29,899 bases of DNA from Bacteroidales bacterium UBA1197 (GCA_002309995.1 DBYB01000053.1:20784-50682); one strand, 5' to 3'; numbered from the stretch's first letter, positions 23,179 to 29,899 are shown. The notes: generated from the sequence alone by a model not told the origin. A program made the numbers and translations.

Positions 23179-24407
23179 AATGCTTCTAATTCTTTAAGCG
23201 CCGCTTCCTTCGGACCGTTGTTATCTATCCTGATGTCCGCCGCTTCCAGGTAGCGCGGGAGCCTGCGGTCGTAGAGAGCCCTCAGGGCCTCCCTGTCGCG
23301 CGATAGCGGACGGCCTTCGGTGGGCACGAGCAACTCCAGGTCTCTCTGCAGCATGCAGATAATGCCGTTCAGGCGCAGCAGGCGTACGTTTTCCTGCTTG
23401 AGTATGGCACCGCCACCGAGGGCGATCACGAGGCCTTGCTCGGGGGCGATGGATTCGATTGCCGCTGTCTCCCTAAGGCGGAATCCGGGCTCTCCTTCGC
23501 GGGCGAAGATGTCCGGTATGTCCGTTCCCGCCTGCAGTTCAACGATTTCGTCGGTATCGACGAAGCGTCTGCCGGTGCGGCGGGCGAGTTCCTGGCCCAG
23601 GGTGCTTTTGCCGCAGGAGGGCATTCCGCACAGGACTATGTTGTGCTTGTCGCGTAGCAGGCGCTGGTAAACCTGCTCGCAGGCTTCTTCTGGCTGGGAC
23701 TTTCCGTCGAACAGCTCGCGGGCGCGTACTGCCTGGCCTACAAGCATATAGAGGCCGCCCTCGGCGGGAATCCCGCGCTCGAGCGCGCTTACAATAAGGC
23801 TGGTGTTCAGAGGATTGTAGATGCAGTCGAGCACTCCGCGCAGGCGGGGCAGTGCGTTGATGTCTACCGGGCAGGCGTCCCAGGCGGGATACATTCCTGC
23901 CGGGGTAGCGTTGACCAGGATTTCGCAGTCGCTCCAGAGTTCCGGCCTGTCGAGGGGCAGTTGCTCAGGCGTGCGGACGGTGCGTACGGCGTTGCGTATG
24001 CTGGAGGCACCCATCGCGGCGGCCGCAGCGGCTACAGCGCTGGCAGCCCCTCCGGCCCCGAGTATCACCACCTTGGCACCCTTGAAGTCGATGCCTGCGT
24101 GGCGTGCAAGGGCGATGAAGCCGTCGAAGTCGGTATTGTATCCGAGGAGCCGGCCGTCGCGGTTTACGATGGCGTTTACGGCACCGCAGGCGCGTGCGGA
24201 TTCCTCTATGGAATCGAGATGTGGCATCACGGCCCGCTTGTAGGGGATGGTTACGTTGATGCCCTTGAACTCCCTGTCGCTGAGGAACTTCTGGAGTTCG
24301 TCGGGACGCAGTTCGCGCAGCTCATAGGGGGCGCCGGTCAGCATCCCGTGGATAATCCTGGAGAAGCTGTGCCCCAGATGTTCGCCTATGAGTCCGAATT
24401 CCATCAT
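23172..24407 (-). CDS. aroE-aroK: Shikimate dehydrogenase--shikimate kinase fusion
   Basis: A 411-residue fusion of two consecutive shikimate pathway steps. Residues 1 to about 250 are shikimate dehydrogenase: GHSFS (12-16), NVTIPYK with catalytic Lys57, NTDFDG with Asp93, the cofactor loop GAGGAAS (117-123) and NATPAGMYP. Residues about 255-411 are shikimate kinase: P-loop GMPSCGKST (261-269), DTDEIVE (284-290), the GGG substrate loop at 331-333 and the lid RPLSR (366-370). The link is short and no stop or frameshift separates the halves. The start overlaps the aroC stop by 4 bp (ATGA). Product of AroE would be passed directly to AroK. Confidence 0.93.
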   Translation of the reverse strand: MMEFGLIGEHLGHSFSRIIHGMLTGAPYELRELRPDELQKFLSDREFKGINVTIPYKRAVMPHLDSIEESARACGAVNAIVNRDGRLLGYNTDFDGFIALARHAGIDFKGAKVVILGAGGAASAVAAAAAAMGASSIRNAVRTVRTPEQLPLDRPELWSDCEILVNATPAGMYPAWDACPVDINALPRLRGVLDCIYNPLNTSLIVSALERGIPAEGGLYMLVGQAVRARELFDGKSQPEEACEQVYQRLLRDKHNIVLCGMPSCGKSTLGQELARRTGRRFVDTDEIVELQAGTDIPDIFAREGEPGFRLRETAAIESIAPEQGLVIALGGGAILKQENVRLLRLNGIICMLQRDLELLVPTEGRPLSRDREALRALYDRRLPRYLEAADIRIDNNGPKEAALKELEALC

Positions 24408-25504
24408 CTCAGGTAGTCGGTTCCGAAACGGAGGGCAAGCTGGTCGCAGAGTACGATGGCCACGAGGCTGCTCGCGACTATGCAGATGCGGCGTACAATG
24501 GCCGGGTCGTGCCGCCCCTTAAGTTCGAGGACGGCGTCTTTGCCGCTGCCGGTGTCGATGGTGGCCTGGGGCCTGGAAATCGAGGGCGTCGGCTTGACTG
24601 CGGCGTTGAATATCAGCGGCATACCGTTGGAGATGCCTCCGTTGATGCCGCCGCTGTGGTTGGTGGCCGTGCGTATCTGTCCGTCTTTATTGAAGAAACT
24701 GTCGTTGGCCTGCGAGCCCCTCATACCCGCGAGTGCGAAGCCGCTGCCGAATTCTACGCCCTTGATACCTCCGATGGAGAAGAGGGCGTTGGCGATTTCG
24801 CCTTCGAGCGAACTGAACCAGGGCTCGCCGACGCCTGCAGGCAGGCCGCAAACCGCGGTCTGGATAATTCCGCCTACAGAATCGCCGTCTGATTTGGCTT
24901 CGAGGATGCGTGCCGCCATAGCGTCGCGAACGTCGCTGAGTACGGGGAAGTCGAGGGTGGCGATGGTGTCCAACTGGTCGCTGAGTGCTTCAGGGTCGGC
25001 TGCTGCGAACGGTTTGTCAGCGATTCCGGCACATTCCAGGATATGCGTTCCGACTTTGATGCCCTTGCGCGTAAGTGCGCCGATGGCAATCGCTCCGGCG
25101 GCAACTATACCGGCGGTTATGCGTCCGCTGAAGTGTCCGCCGCCGCGCCAGTCTTCGAAGCCGTCGTACTTCACGTGTGCTGTGTAGTCTGCGTGGGAGG
25201 GGCGGGCGAGGGTGTGTGTCGCCTCGTAGTCGATGCTGCGGGTGTTGACGTTGGGTATGAATATGCTCACGGGGGCGCCGGTGGTGAAGCCGTTGAACAC
25301 GCCGCTGAGTATGCGGAAGTCGTCAGGCTCGCGGCGGGCCGTGTCGGCCGCGCCCTGCGGACGGCGGCGGGATAGTTGCTCCGCGATGAACGCTTCGTCC
25401 ACGGGGATGCCGGGGGCGAATCCGTCCAGCACTGCGATTATGGCTTCGCCGTGGGATTCTCCTGCGAGAGTGAGTATTACGCTTGTGCCTATGCTGTTCT
25501 TCAT
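24404..25504 (-). CDS. aroC: Chorismate synthase
   Basis: Makes chorismate from EPSP using reduced FMN. The 366-residue protein has GESHGE (15-20), RRRPQG (47-52), the ASRPSHADYT-like ARPSHADYTAHVKYDG segment and GGGHFSGR, and a central GGINGGISNGMPL. It overlaps aroB and aroE-aroK by 4 bp on each side. In this operon it is separated from its substrate supplier, AroA, which is not in the window. Confidence 0.97.
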   Translation of the reverse strand: MKNSIGTSVILTLAGESHGEAIIAVLDGFAPGIPVDEAFIAEQLSRRRPQGAADTARREPDDFRILSGVFNGFTTGAPVSIFIPNVNTRSIDYEATHTLARPSHADYTAHVKYDGFEDWRGGGHFSGRITAGIVAAGAIAIGALTRKGIKVGTHILECAGIADKPFAAADPEALSDQLDTIATLDFPVLSDVRDAMAARILEAKSDGDSVGGIIQTAVCGLPAGVGEPWFSSLEGEIANALFSIGGIKGVEFGSGFALAGMRGSQANDSFFNKDGQIRTATNHSGGINGGISNGMPLIFNAAVKPTPSISRPQATIDTGSGKDAVLELKGRHDPAIVRRICIVASSLVAIVLCDQLALRFGTDYLR

Positions 25505-26520
25505 ATCTTTCGTGCCTGGATTATGCTCCTGAGGGTATCCTGAGTGGCTTCTTCGAAGCGGAAGCTGCCGGGCTGGCTTACGCGGACCGTCTTAATGCTT
25601 CCGCCTTTGCGTTTCTTGTCGTGAGCGGCGAAATGCAGCAACTGTTCCGTTGTAAACGGGTCTTCCGTTGGCAATCCATACTTCTTCAGCAGCTTCTCTA
25701 TCCTCGATTTCGCCGGCTCCTCCGCCATATACAACATCCCAATCGCTACCGCCTCTCCGTGGTAGAAAGCGGCTTTCGATTTGCTTGCGGCTGCTTCTAT
25801 GGCGTGGCCGATGGTGTGGCCGAAGTTGAGGACGGCGCGGAGGCCTTTTTCGGTGGGGTCGGCTTCGACGACGGCGAGTTTTATACTGAGGGCGGAGGCG
25901 AGGACCTGCTCCATTATGGGGCGGAGGTCTTCCGCGTTCTCGAGGGTCTCGAAGAGGGTGGCGTCGGATGTGGCGGCCATCTTGATGATTTCAGCGAGAC
26001 CTTCGGCGAAGAGGCGCGGGCTGAGGGTGTCGAGGGTATCAGGATCGATGATGACGCCTGACGGCTGGTGGAATGCGCCGACTATGTTCTTGACTCCCTG
26101 GAGGTTGACGCCGGTCTTGCCACCTATCGATGAGTCGGCCTGCGACAGCAGGGTGGTGGGTACGTTGTACCAGTCTATGCCGCGCATATAGCAGGCGGCG
26201 GCGAATCCGGCAGTGTCTCCGGTCACTCCGCCGCCGACGGCCACTACGGCGTCGCCGCGCGTGAATCCGTGCTCCAGCAGGGAGTTTAGGATGAACTCCA
26301 CGGAGGCTGGAGTCTTGTTCGCTTCACCCTCGGGAATCGTGAGGAGCCATCCCTCAGGGCACTGGGCCAGGATGGCGTCGGCATATTGCTGCGGCACGCC
26401 TTCTCCGGTGACTACCAGTATCTTACGCTTGAGGTCGAACAGTTCCGCAGCCTGTAGGAGCGCTCCCCGGGCGATGGTGATGTCGTAGGCGCATTGGCCT
26501 TGGCGGAACTGCAGAGTCAT
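25501..26520 (-). CDS. aroB: 3-dehydroquinate synthase
   Basis: Cyclises DAHP to 3-dehydroquinate with NAD and a divalent metal. The 339-residue protein has the NAD-binding GGGVTGD (96-102), TTLLSQADSSIGGKTGVN (122-139), EGLAEIIK and NFGHTIGHAIE, which include the metal ligands. The length is normal. The start is 3 bp after the pheA stop, and the stop overlaps aroC. Confidence 0.97.
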   Translation of the reverse strand: MTLQFRQGQCAYDITIARGALLQAAELFDLKRKILVVTGEGVPQQYADAILAQCPEGWLLTIPEGEANKTPASVEFILNSLLEHGFTRGDAVVAVGGGVTGDTAGFAAACYMRGIDWYNVPTTLLSQADSSIGGKTGVNLQGVKNIVGAFHQPSGVIIDPDTLDTLSPRLFAEGLAEIIKMAATSDATLFETLENAEDLRPIMEQVLASALSIKLAVVEADPTEKGLRAVLNFGHTIGHAIEAAASKSKAAFYHGEAVAIGMLYMAEEPAKSRIEKLLKKYGLPTEDPFTTEQLLHFAAHDKKRKGGSIKTVRVSQPGSFRFEEATQDTLRSIIQARKI

Positions 26521-26523
26521 ATG

Positions 26524-27618
26524 TTACAGGGGCAGGCTGTTGTAGGATCCGACCATCTTCAGACGGTCGCAGACGGTACGCAGCTGGCGGAGCAGGTCGC
26601 TTCCGTTTTCGGTGTCCACCGAGCCTTCGAGCTCGGCGAAGAAATAGTGGTTCCAGAGGGGACCAGCCACCGGGCGGCTGTGCAGGCTGCTCATGTTGAA
26701 TCCATGCGAACCGATGATATTCAGGATCTTGGCGAGGGCTCCGGCCTCGTTGCGAACGGTGAAGACCAGGATGAAGTGCTCACCGCTGCTGCCGGGGAGG
26801 GAAGTCTTGTTGAGTGCCCTGGAGAACACGGCGAAACGGGTGGTGTTGGCTACCTGCGAGTTGATATTCGGCTCCAGGATATCGAGTCCGTAGAGTTCAG
26901 CGGTTTCGCGTGAGGCTATGGCGCCGATGGTCTTGTCGCCGGTTTCTGCAACATATTGGGCGGCAAGCGCCGTGTTGGCGAATTCGCGTGATTCCAGGTT
27001 GCGGTCGGTGATGAACTTGGCGCACTGGGCCAGGGCCTGCGGGTGGCTGACTACGGTCTTGATGTCGCACGGGCTGGCGCCGTTCAGCCCGAGCAGGTTC
27101 TGCGACACGTCGAGTTCCAGCATCAGGTTGATGTACAGGCTGCCGCTGAAGCTCAGGTCCATAACTCCGCCCACATCGCCGGCGAAACTGTTTTCAATCG
27201 GGAGTACTGCCACGTCTGCGTCGCCGTCTTCGCAGGCTTTGTAGGCGCTGCCGAAGTCCGGGTAGGGGATTGTGGACGCTTCGGGGAAGGCTTTTCCGGC
27301 GGCAATCTGGGCGAAGGCCCCGGGTATGCCGCAGTAGGCGATGCGCATACCATTCATCAGACGGCCCTGGAAGGCCTTGGAAATACGCATCATCTCCTTG
27401 AGGAAGAGTACGTAATACTCCTGGATTGCGGGATCCTTGATGTTTCCGATGTTGTTGGCTATGACGCGCTCCTCCTGGCGGGCGTCGAGTATGGGAAGAC
27501 CGTTGCCCTTCTTGTAATCCAGCACTTTGCTGACAAGGCGCATCCGCTCCTCGAAGAGGGCGGCAATATCGTGATCGACCGAGGCTATCCCCAGTCGAGC
27601 TTCTTCCAGTTCGTTCAT
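26524..27618 (-). CDS. pheA: Bifunctional chorismate mutase/prephenate dehydratase
   Basis: Makes phenylpyruvate from chorismate in phenylalanine synthesis. The 364-residue protein has an AroQ-type chorismate mutase helix bundle at 1-88, a prephenate dehydratase from residue 91 (MRIAYCGIPGAFA, later TTRFAVFS with the catalytic Thr-Arg-Phe at 260-262) and a C-terminal ACT domain from about 281. The ACT domain has GALAKIL at 293-299; the ESRP motif that binds phenylalanine in E. coli reads HSRP at 313-316, with Glu replaced by His. Feedback inhibition is therefore likely in outline but may be altered. The start is 12 bp after the rubredoxin stop. Confidence 0.94.
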   Translation of the reverse strand: MNELEEARLGIASVDHDIAALFEERMRLVSKVLDYKKGNGLPILDARQEERVIANNIGNIKDPAIQEYYVLFLKEMMRISKAFQGRLMNGMRIAYCGIPGAFAQIAAGKAFPEASTIPYPDFGSAYKACEDGDADVAVLPIENSFAGDVGGVMDLSFSGSLYINLMLELDVSQNLLGLNGASPCDIKTVVSHPQALAQCAKFITDRNLESREFANTALAAQYVAETGDKTIGAIASRETAELYGLDILEPNINSQVANTTRFAVFSRALNKTSLPGSSGEHFILVFTVRNEAGALAKILNIIGSHGFNMSSLHSRPVAGPLWNHYFFAELEGSVDTENGSDLLRQLRTVCDRLKMVGSYNSLPL

Positions 27619-27630
27619 ATGTATGTTAAA

Positions 27631-27765
27631 CTACTGCTCGGGTTCGAACATTTCCTTGCCCACTCCGCAGATGGGGCACACGTAATCGTCGGGAAGCTGG
27701 TCGAATTTCACTCCTTCGGCGTCCTCATCGTGGACGTAACCGCAAACTGTGCAAACGTATTTCAT
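27631..27765 (-). CDS. Rubredoxin, compact
   Basis: A 44-residue iron protein for one-electron transfer. It has the two CxxCG knuckles, CTVCGY (Cys5, Cys8) and CPICGVGKEMFEP (Cys30, Cys33), and the LPDDYVC segment between them. It is shorter than standard rubredoxins of about 52-54 residues, with about eight residues missing between the knuckles. The start is the ATG at 27765; there is a strong promoter 23 bp upstream and pheA begins 12 bp downstream, so it heads the aromatic operon. Its electron partners are unknown. Possible roles include oxygen or peroxide defence; a direct role in aromatic synthesis, for example supplying reduced flavin to AroC, is only speculation. Confidence 0.9.
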   Translation of the reverse strand: MKYVCTVCGYVHDEDAEGVKFDQLPDDYVCPICGVGKEMFEPEQ

Positions 27766-27787
27766 AATTCGTAAGTGTATATCCTCG

Positions 27788-27818
27788 CAAATATACTTTT
27801 TTCCCGCGTGAAATCAAA
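27788..27818 (-). promoter_or_regulatory. Bacteroidota promoter (TTTG-N19-TATATTTG) of the rubredoxin-aromatic operon
   Basis: On the minus strand TTTG (27818-27815) and TATATTTG (27795-27788) are separated by 19 bp, a full match to the -33/-7 consensus. The leader would be about 18 bases, too short for a peptide-based attenuator. Confidence 0.7.
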
Positions 27819-27834
27819 ATACGGTTATTATTAG

Positions 27835-27842
27835 TAAATTTG
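27835..27842 (+). promoter_or_regulatory. Bacteroidota -7 element (TAAATTTG) for the potassium channel
   Basis: TAAATTTG at 27835-27842 precedes the ATG at 27890 by 47 bp. It is divergent from the aromatic operon promoter and lies within 55 bp of it. No convincing -33 element. Confidence 0.5.
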
Positions 27843-27889
27843 CGGAGTTGAGAGAGAAGGGAGGGACTTCAGTACACTATATTAAGATA

Positions 27890-28660
27890 ATGCGCAAAAG
27901 ATTATACTCCATTATTGAACCGGGGCAGCCGGGTGACAAAGCCAGTATCGCTTATGATATTCTGATGTTGGTGGCGATTACCGCGAGCATTATTCCACTG
28001 ATGTTTGTTGAGGAGACGCAGGCGTTCAGGACCATCGAGCAGATTACGGTATCGTTTTTTATCATTGATTACGTCCTTCGCTGGATTACTGCCGACTACC
28101 GGCTTGGTAAAAAGGGCTGGTCGTTTGTGTTGTATCCTTTTACGGGATGGGCAATTATCGACCTTCTATCCATTTTGCCGGGGCTTCATTTTCTGGGGAA
28201 AGGGTTCAAGATATTCCGTATCACCAGGCTGTTACGAATCCTGCGCCTTTTCAAATTCATCCGGTACTCGGAGAGCATCAAGGTATTGGGACGAGTGATT
28301 CGGAAGGAAAAGCGCGTTTTGCTGACTGTCTTGGGAATAGCGGTCTTTTATGTGTTCCTTACGGCCCTGATTATGTTCAATGCGGAGCCTCACGTGAATC
28401 CTGTGACAGGGGCAGTCGCTTTTGCGGACTTCTTTGATGCTCTTTACTGGGCAACGGTGACGTTGACTACAGTGGGTTATGGTGATATGATTCCCGTCAC
28501 GGACATTGGCCGATTGGTGAGTATGCTGTCGTCGCTATTCGGAGTGGCCATTATTGCTCTCCCTTCAGGCGTCATTACTGCCAGCTACCTGGAAGAGCTG
28601 AAGGCAAATAAGGCGGCAAAGGAAGAGGGGGCCACACGCTTTCCAGACGTGACGCGATAA
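27890..28660 (+). CDS. Voltage-gated potassium channel (six-helix)
   Basis: A 256-residue inner-membrane ion channel. The S4 voltage sensor has a basic residue at every third position from 107 to 125 (Lys107, Arg110, Arg113, Arg116, Arg119, Lys122, Arg125). The potassium selectivity filter TTVGYGD is at 193-199, between two pore helices, and hydrophobic segments before S4 give the remaining helices. The ATG at 27890 is chosen; a TTG at 27848 would add an unlikely 14-residue N-terminus. The short soluble C-terminus (ELKANKAAKEEGATRF) has no RCK domain. The 3' end carries a 20-bp sequence repeated at 29784-29803, so the C-terminus may have been changed by an insertion. Confidence 0.92.
   Translation: MRKRLYSIIEPGQPGDKASIAYDILMLVAITASIIPLMFVEETQAFRTIEQITVSFFIIDYVLRWITADYRLGKKGWSFVLYPFTGWAIIDLLSILPGLHFLGKGFKIFRITRLLRILRLFKFIRYSESIKVLGRVIRKEKRVLLTVLGIAVFYVFLTALIMFNAEPHVNPVTGAVAFADFFDALYWATVTLTTVGYGDMIPVTDIGRLVSMLSSLFGVAIIALPSGVITASYLEELKANKAAKEEGATRFPDVTR
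28612..28631. repeat. 20-bp direct repeat, left copy, in the 3' end of the channel gene
   Basis: GGCGGCAAAGGAAGAGGGGG occurs here and again, exactly, at 29784-29803, start to start 1,172 bp apart. In both places it is read in the same frame as AAKEEG. Confidence 0.85.
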
Positions 28661-28889
28661 ACAAAGTCTTTCAGAATAAAGTGGCTTCTACCTACTTCTA
28701 TTGCTGTTTTTTATTTGTTGTTATTAATACTGTATATAGTGTTGCGAGCTATTTGCGAGTCATTTGGCAGAACGCGCATCTTCAAACCAGCACCCGGTGA
28801 TACGCGCCCAAGATTCTACACACGTTTCGGTAGTGAATCCATTGTCCCAAACTGCCTGGTTCAATAAATCCAATCTCCGTCGAGAAATA
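28661..28889. other. AT-rich noncoding stretch
   Basis: No credible gene. It contains T-rich runs near 28706-28725, then a mixed segment (28760-28850). It is the 3' side of both the channel gene and the PIN toxin gene. I see no clear hairpin terminator. Confidence 0.5.
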
Positions 28890-29288
28890 TTATTCAAAAC
28901 GATTCAAAAAATCAGAGACGGTCAGTATCTCTATGCCTTCATAACTCTCAATGTCCAGCAAGTCACTGTCTCCACTCACGATGTACAGGCACTTGCCATC
29001 CAGTGCGCACGAAATAAACTTATCGTCGGCTGGATCACGGCTGATATGGATTTCTGAGTTTACCCGAATAATTTCAAATTTTGAAATAATGTCTTGCAGT
29101 GGAATCCGAGAGTTAATCGCAGGATACTTTCGTTGTAAGCGCAAAACAATTTCTTCATACTCGTCAACAATTTCTTTGCTTGCGACAACATCCACCCGGC
29201 TCTCCATCACGTAACGAAGGAGCTGGTACGGTTTGCCTCCAAAAAAGAGGGCGGAAGCAATGATGTTTGTATCTATAACTATTCTCAT
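28890..29288 (-). CDS. PIN-domain toxin (type II toxin-antitoxin)
   Basis: A 132-residue PIN-fold ribonuclease, the toxin of an AbrB/PIN pair. The expected acidic metal-binding residues are present: Asp6 (VIDTNI), Glu43, Asp89 (RDPADDKF, 84-91) and Asp107 or Asp109 (SGDSDLL, 105-111). The start overlaps the antitoxin stop by 4 bp (positions 29285-29288), giving antitoxin-then-toxin translation. It belongs to the PIN family annotated as putative toxin component. Target RNA unknown. The surrounding DNA is AT-richer than the operons to the left. Confidence 0.88.
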   Translation of the reverse strand: MRIVIDTNIIASALFFGGKPYQLLRYVMESRVDVVASKEIVDEYEEIVLRLQRKYPAINSRIPLQDIISKFEIIRVNSEIHISRDPADDKFISCALDGKCLYIVSGDSDLLDIESYEGIEILTVSDFLNRFE

Positions 29289-29548
29289 TTGAGCTTCTCG
29301 GCCCTCATAGCCTTGATTTCGGCATTAATCTCCTCCTCCGTCAGCCCAAGTTGTGCTGCCGTATTCTGCGCCTGCTCAATCAGCGAATAAAACTCCTTGA
29401 GAGATGGCTCTCTCACGGGCTTCAGGAGAATGTTCTCGTTGTCTGTAACAACAAGGAATTGCGAGCCTTCCCCAAGCTTGAGCTTCTTGCGGATAGAAAT
29501 GGGAACGACAATCTGTCCTCTTGATGACATTGCAGCAATTGTGGCCAT
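29285..29548 (-). CDS. AbrB/SpoVT-type antitoxin
   Basis: An 87-residue antitoxin and likely autorepressor. The N-terminal swapped-hairpin domain (residues 5-47, MSSRGQIVVPISIRKKLKL, then FLVVTDNENILL) binds DNA; the C-terminal helix would neutralise the PIN toxin. The start is the ATG at 29548; a TTG three codons upstream and an ATG at 29530 are less likely. The promoter region holds three AATACTT repeats that could be its operator. Confidence 0.87.
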   Translation of the reverse strand: MATIAAMSSRGQIVVPISIRKKLKLGEGSQFLVVTDNENILLKPVREPSLKEFYSLIEQAQNTAAQLGLTEEEINAEIKAMRAEKLK

Positions 29549-29590
29549 GATTTCCAATTTTTAAGAAATGTATGAAATTCTTACTTTGGG

Positions 29591-29620
29591 CAAAGATAAT
29601 ACTTATTGCCTAAAAATCAA
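29591..29620 (-). promoter_or_regulatory. Bacteroidota promoter of the toxin-antitoxin pair (TTG-N19-TATCTTTG)
   Basis: On the minus strand TTG (29620-29618) and TATCTTTG (29598-29591) are 19 bp apart, matching the -33/-7 consensus. AATACTTAT repeats (29598-29606, 29619-29627) overlap or flank these boxes, with a partial copy AATACTT at 29634-29640, so repressor binding there would block transcription. Confidence 0.6.
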
Positions 29621-29731
29621 TACTTATGTGTCAAATACTTTTTGCATAAAGAGAGTTGACCGATATCGCCCGCCCCTAAAACAACACCCCCCGCACTCTA
29701 CCCGCGGGATGTTTGCAATCCTAAGCGCAAG

Positions 29732-29774
29732 AACAGGGCTGCACATTCTGCGCAAGTTGCGCATTTGCCCTGTT
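29732..29774. repeat. Nested inverted repeat
   Basis: Outer arms AACAGGGC (29732-29739) and GCCCTGTT (29767-29774) enclose a perfect palindrome TGCGCAAGTTGCGCA (29749-29763) with a single-base centre. It can fold as a long hairpin and ends 9 bp before the right 20-bp repeat. Confidence 0.7.
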
Positions 29775-29783
29775 TGAAAAAGC

Positions 29784-29803
29784 GGCGGCAAAGGAAGAGG
29801 GGG
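29784..29803. repeat. 20-bp direct repeat, right copy
   Basis: Exact copy of 28612-28631. In the channel frame it reads AAKEEGEKQE followed by a stop at 29815-29817, so it looks like the original or an alternative C-terminus of a channel gene. Confidence 0.8.
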
Positions 29804-29840
29804 AGAAGCAGGAATAAGGTCTGTGGCAGCAGGGATTAGC

Positions 29841-29860
29841 CTCGCTGCGCGAGCCTTTTC
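29841..29860 (+). terminator. Weak hairpin with T run
   Basis: CTCGC-TGC-GCGAG followed by CCTTTTCC. A short GC stem with a four-base T run; it could end a transcript reading through the channel-like tail. Low confidence. Confidence 0.3.
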
Positions 29861-29899
29861 CCTGGATTTCCGTGAGCAATGGTTTTTCGGGTGTGGCGG

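Larger units (their letters stand above)
29558..29899. other. Intergenic stretch after the toxin-antitoxin gene start to window end
   Basis: Holds, in order, the antitoxin promoter with repeats, a nested inverted repeat at 29732-29774, the right 20-bp repeat at 29784-29803 in a short open frame ending at a stop at 29815-29817 (AAAKEEGEKQE), and a weak hairpin at 29841-29853 followed by CCTTTTCC. No intact gene is seen. Confidence 0.6.

Noticed and set aside
27766..27787. Leader-peptide attenuator for the aromatic operon
   Set aside because: The predicted leader is only about 18 bases, with no room for a Phe/Tyr-rich peptide and alternative hairpins.
28744..28830. tRNA-like wording (a TTTGGCAGAAC stretch and later GGTTCAATAAATCC)
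   Set aside because: I could not form an acceptor stem, anticodon arm and T arm with proper spacing, so a tRNA or tRNA fragment is not supported.
28764..29057. 97-codon + strand open frame overlapping the PIN toxin gene
   Set aside because: Needs a TTG start, has no recognisable domain and mostly lies antisense to the toxin gene, which has clear catalytic residues.
29568..29777. 69-codon + strand open frame near the window end
   Set aside because: Crosses the antitoxin promoter and the nested palindrome; no family resemblance or ribosome site.

Overview
The window looks like a chromosomal segment of a fairly GC-rich, probably gut-associated member of the Bacteroidales (Bacteroidota). The reasons are: repeated promoters of the Bacteroidota form TAnnTTTG, three with a TTG/TTTG element 19 bp upstream; a PCMD-domain secreted protein; GH109 and NahK-type GalNAc enzymes; a Tgt without the zinc cysteines; and leaderless or near-leaderless starts. 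The species cannot be named from this sequence. No rRNA, convincing tRNA, CRISPR array, transposase or phage gene was seen.

Layout, left to right. (1) 98-3888, + strand: anaerobic glycerol-3-phosphate dehydrogenase operon glpA-glpB-glpC, with a very short GlpB and a 118-residue LysR-type DNA-binding protein translationally coupled at the end. (2) 3939-9238, +: an acidic predicted outer-membrane barrel followed directly by potA-potB-potC-potD, apparently a complete polyamine uptake route from outer membrane to cytoplasm. (3) 9242-13171: an antisense scrap of a GH95 alpha-L-fucosidase, then on + a Gfo/Idh/MocA oxidoreductase, an NahK-like N-acetylhexosamine kinase and a GH109 alpha-N-acetylgalactosaminidase lipoprotein. 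This is a small GalNAc release-and-salvage module. (4) 13177-16197, -: nucleoside transporter, dut, murF. (5) 16269-18499, +: tgt and an LptF/LptG-type permease. (6) 18551-20452, -: a secreted metallophosphoesterase fused to a PQQ-type propeller; divergent from it, 20503-21264 on +, a PCMD-domain secreted protein. (7) 21294-27765, -: a seven-gene operon in transcription order rubredoxin, pheA (chorismate mutase/prephenate dehydratase), aroB, aroC, an aroE-aroK fusion, tyrA, and DAHP synthase. It covers most of the shikimate pathway and the Phe and Tyr branches; only aroD and aroA are absent. (8) 27890-28660, +: a voltage-gated potassium channel. (9) 28661-29899: an AT-richer stretch with an AbrB/PIN toxin-antitoxin pair. 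An exact 20-bp repeat of the channel gene's 3' end lies beyond the pair, so this looks like a small inserted island.

The genes are packed into operons with 1-11 bp overlaps or gaps of a few bases. The most noteworthy points are the repeat-flanked toxin-antitoxin island, the barrel-plus-PotABCD polyamine system, the GalNAc module with its fucosidase relic, the compact GlpB, and the AroE-AroK fusion in an operon headed by rubredoxin. No wholly new defence or mobile system was evident.
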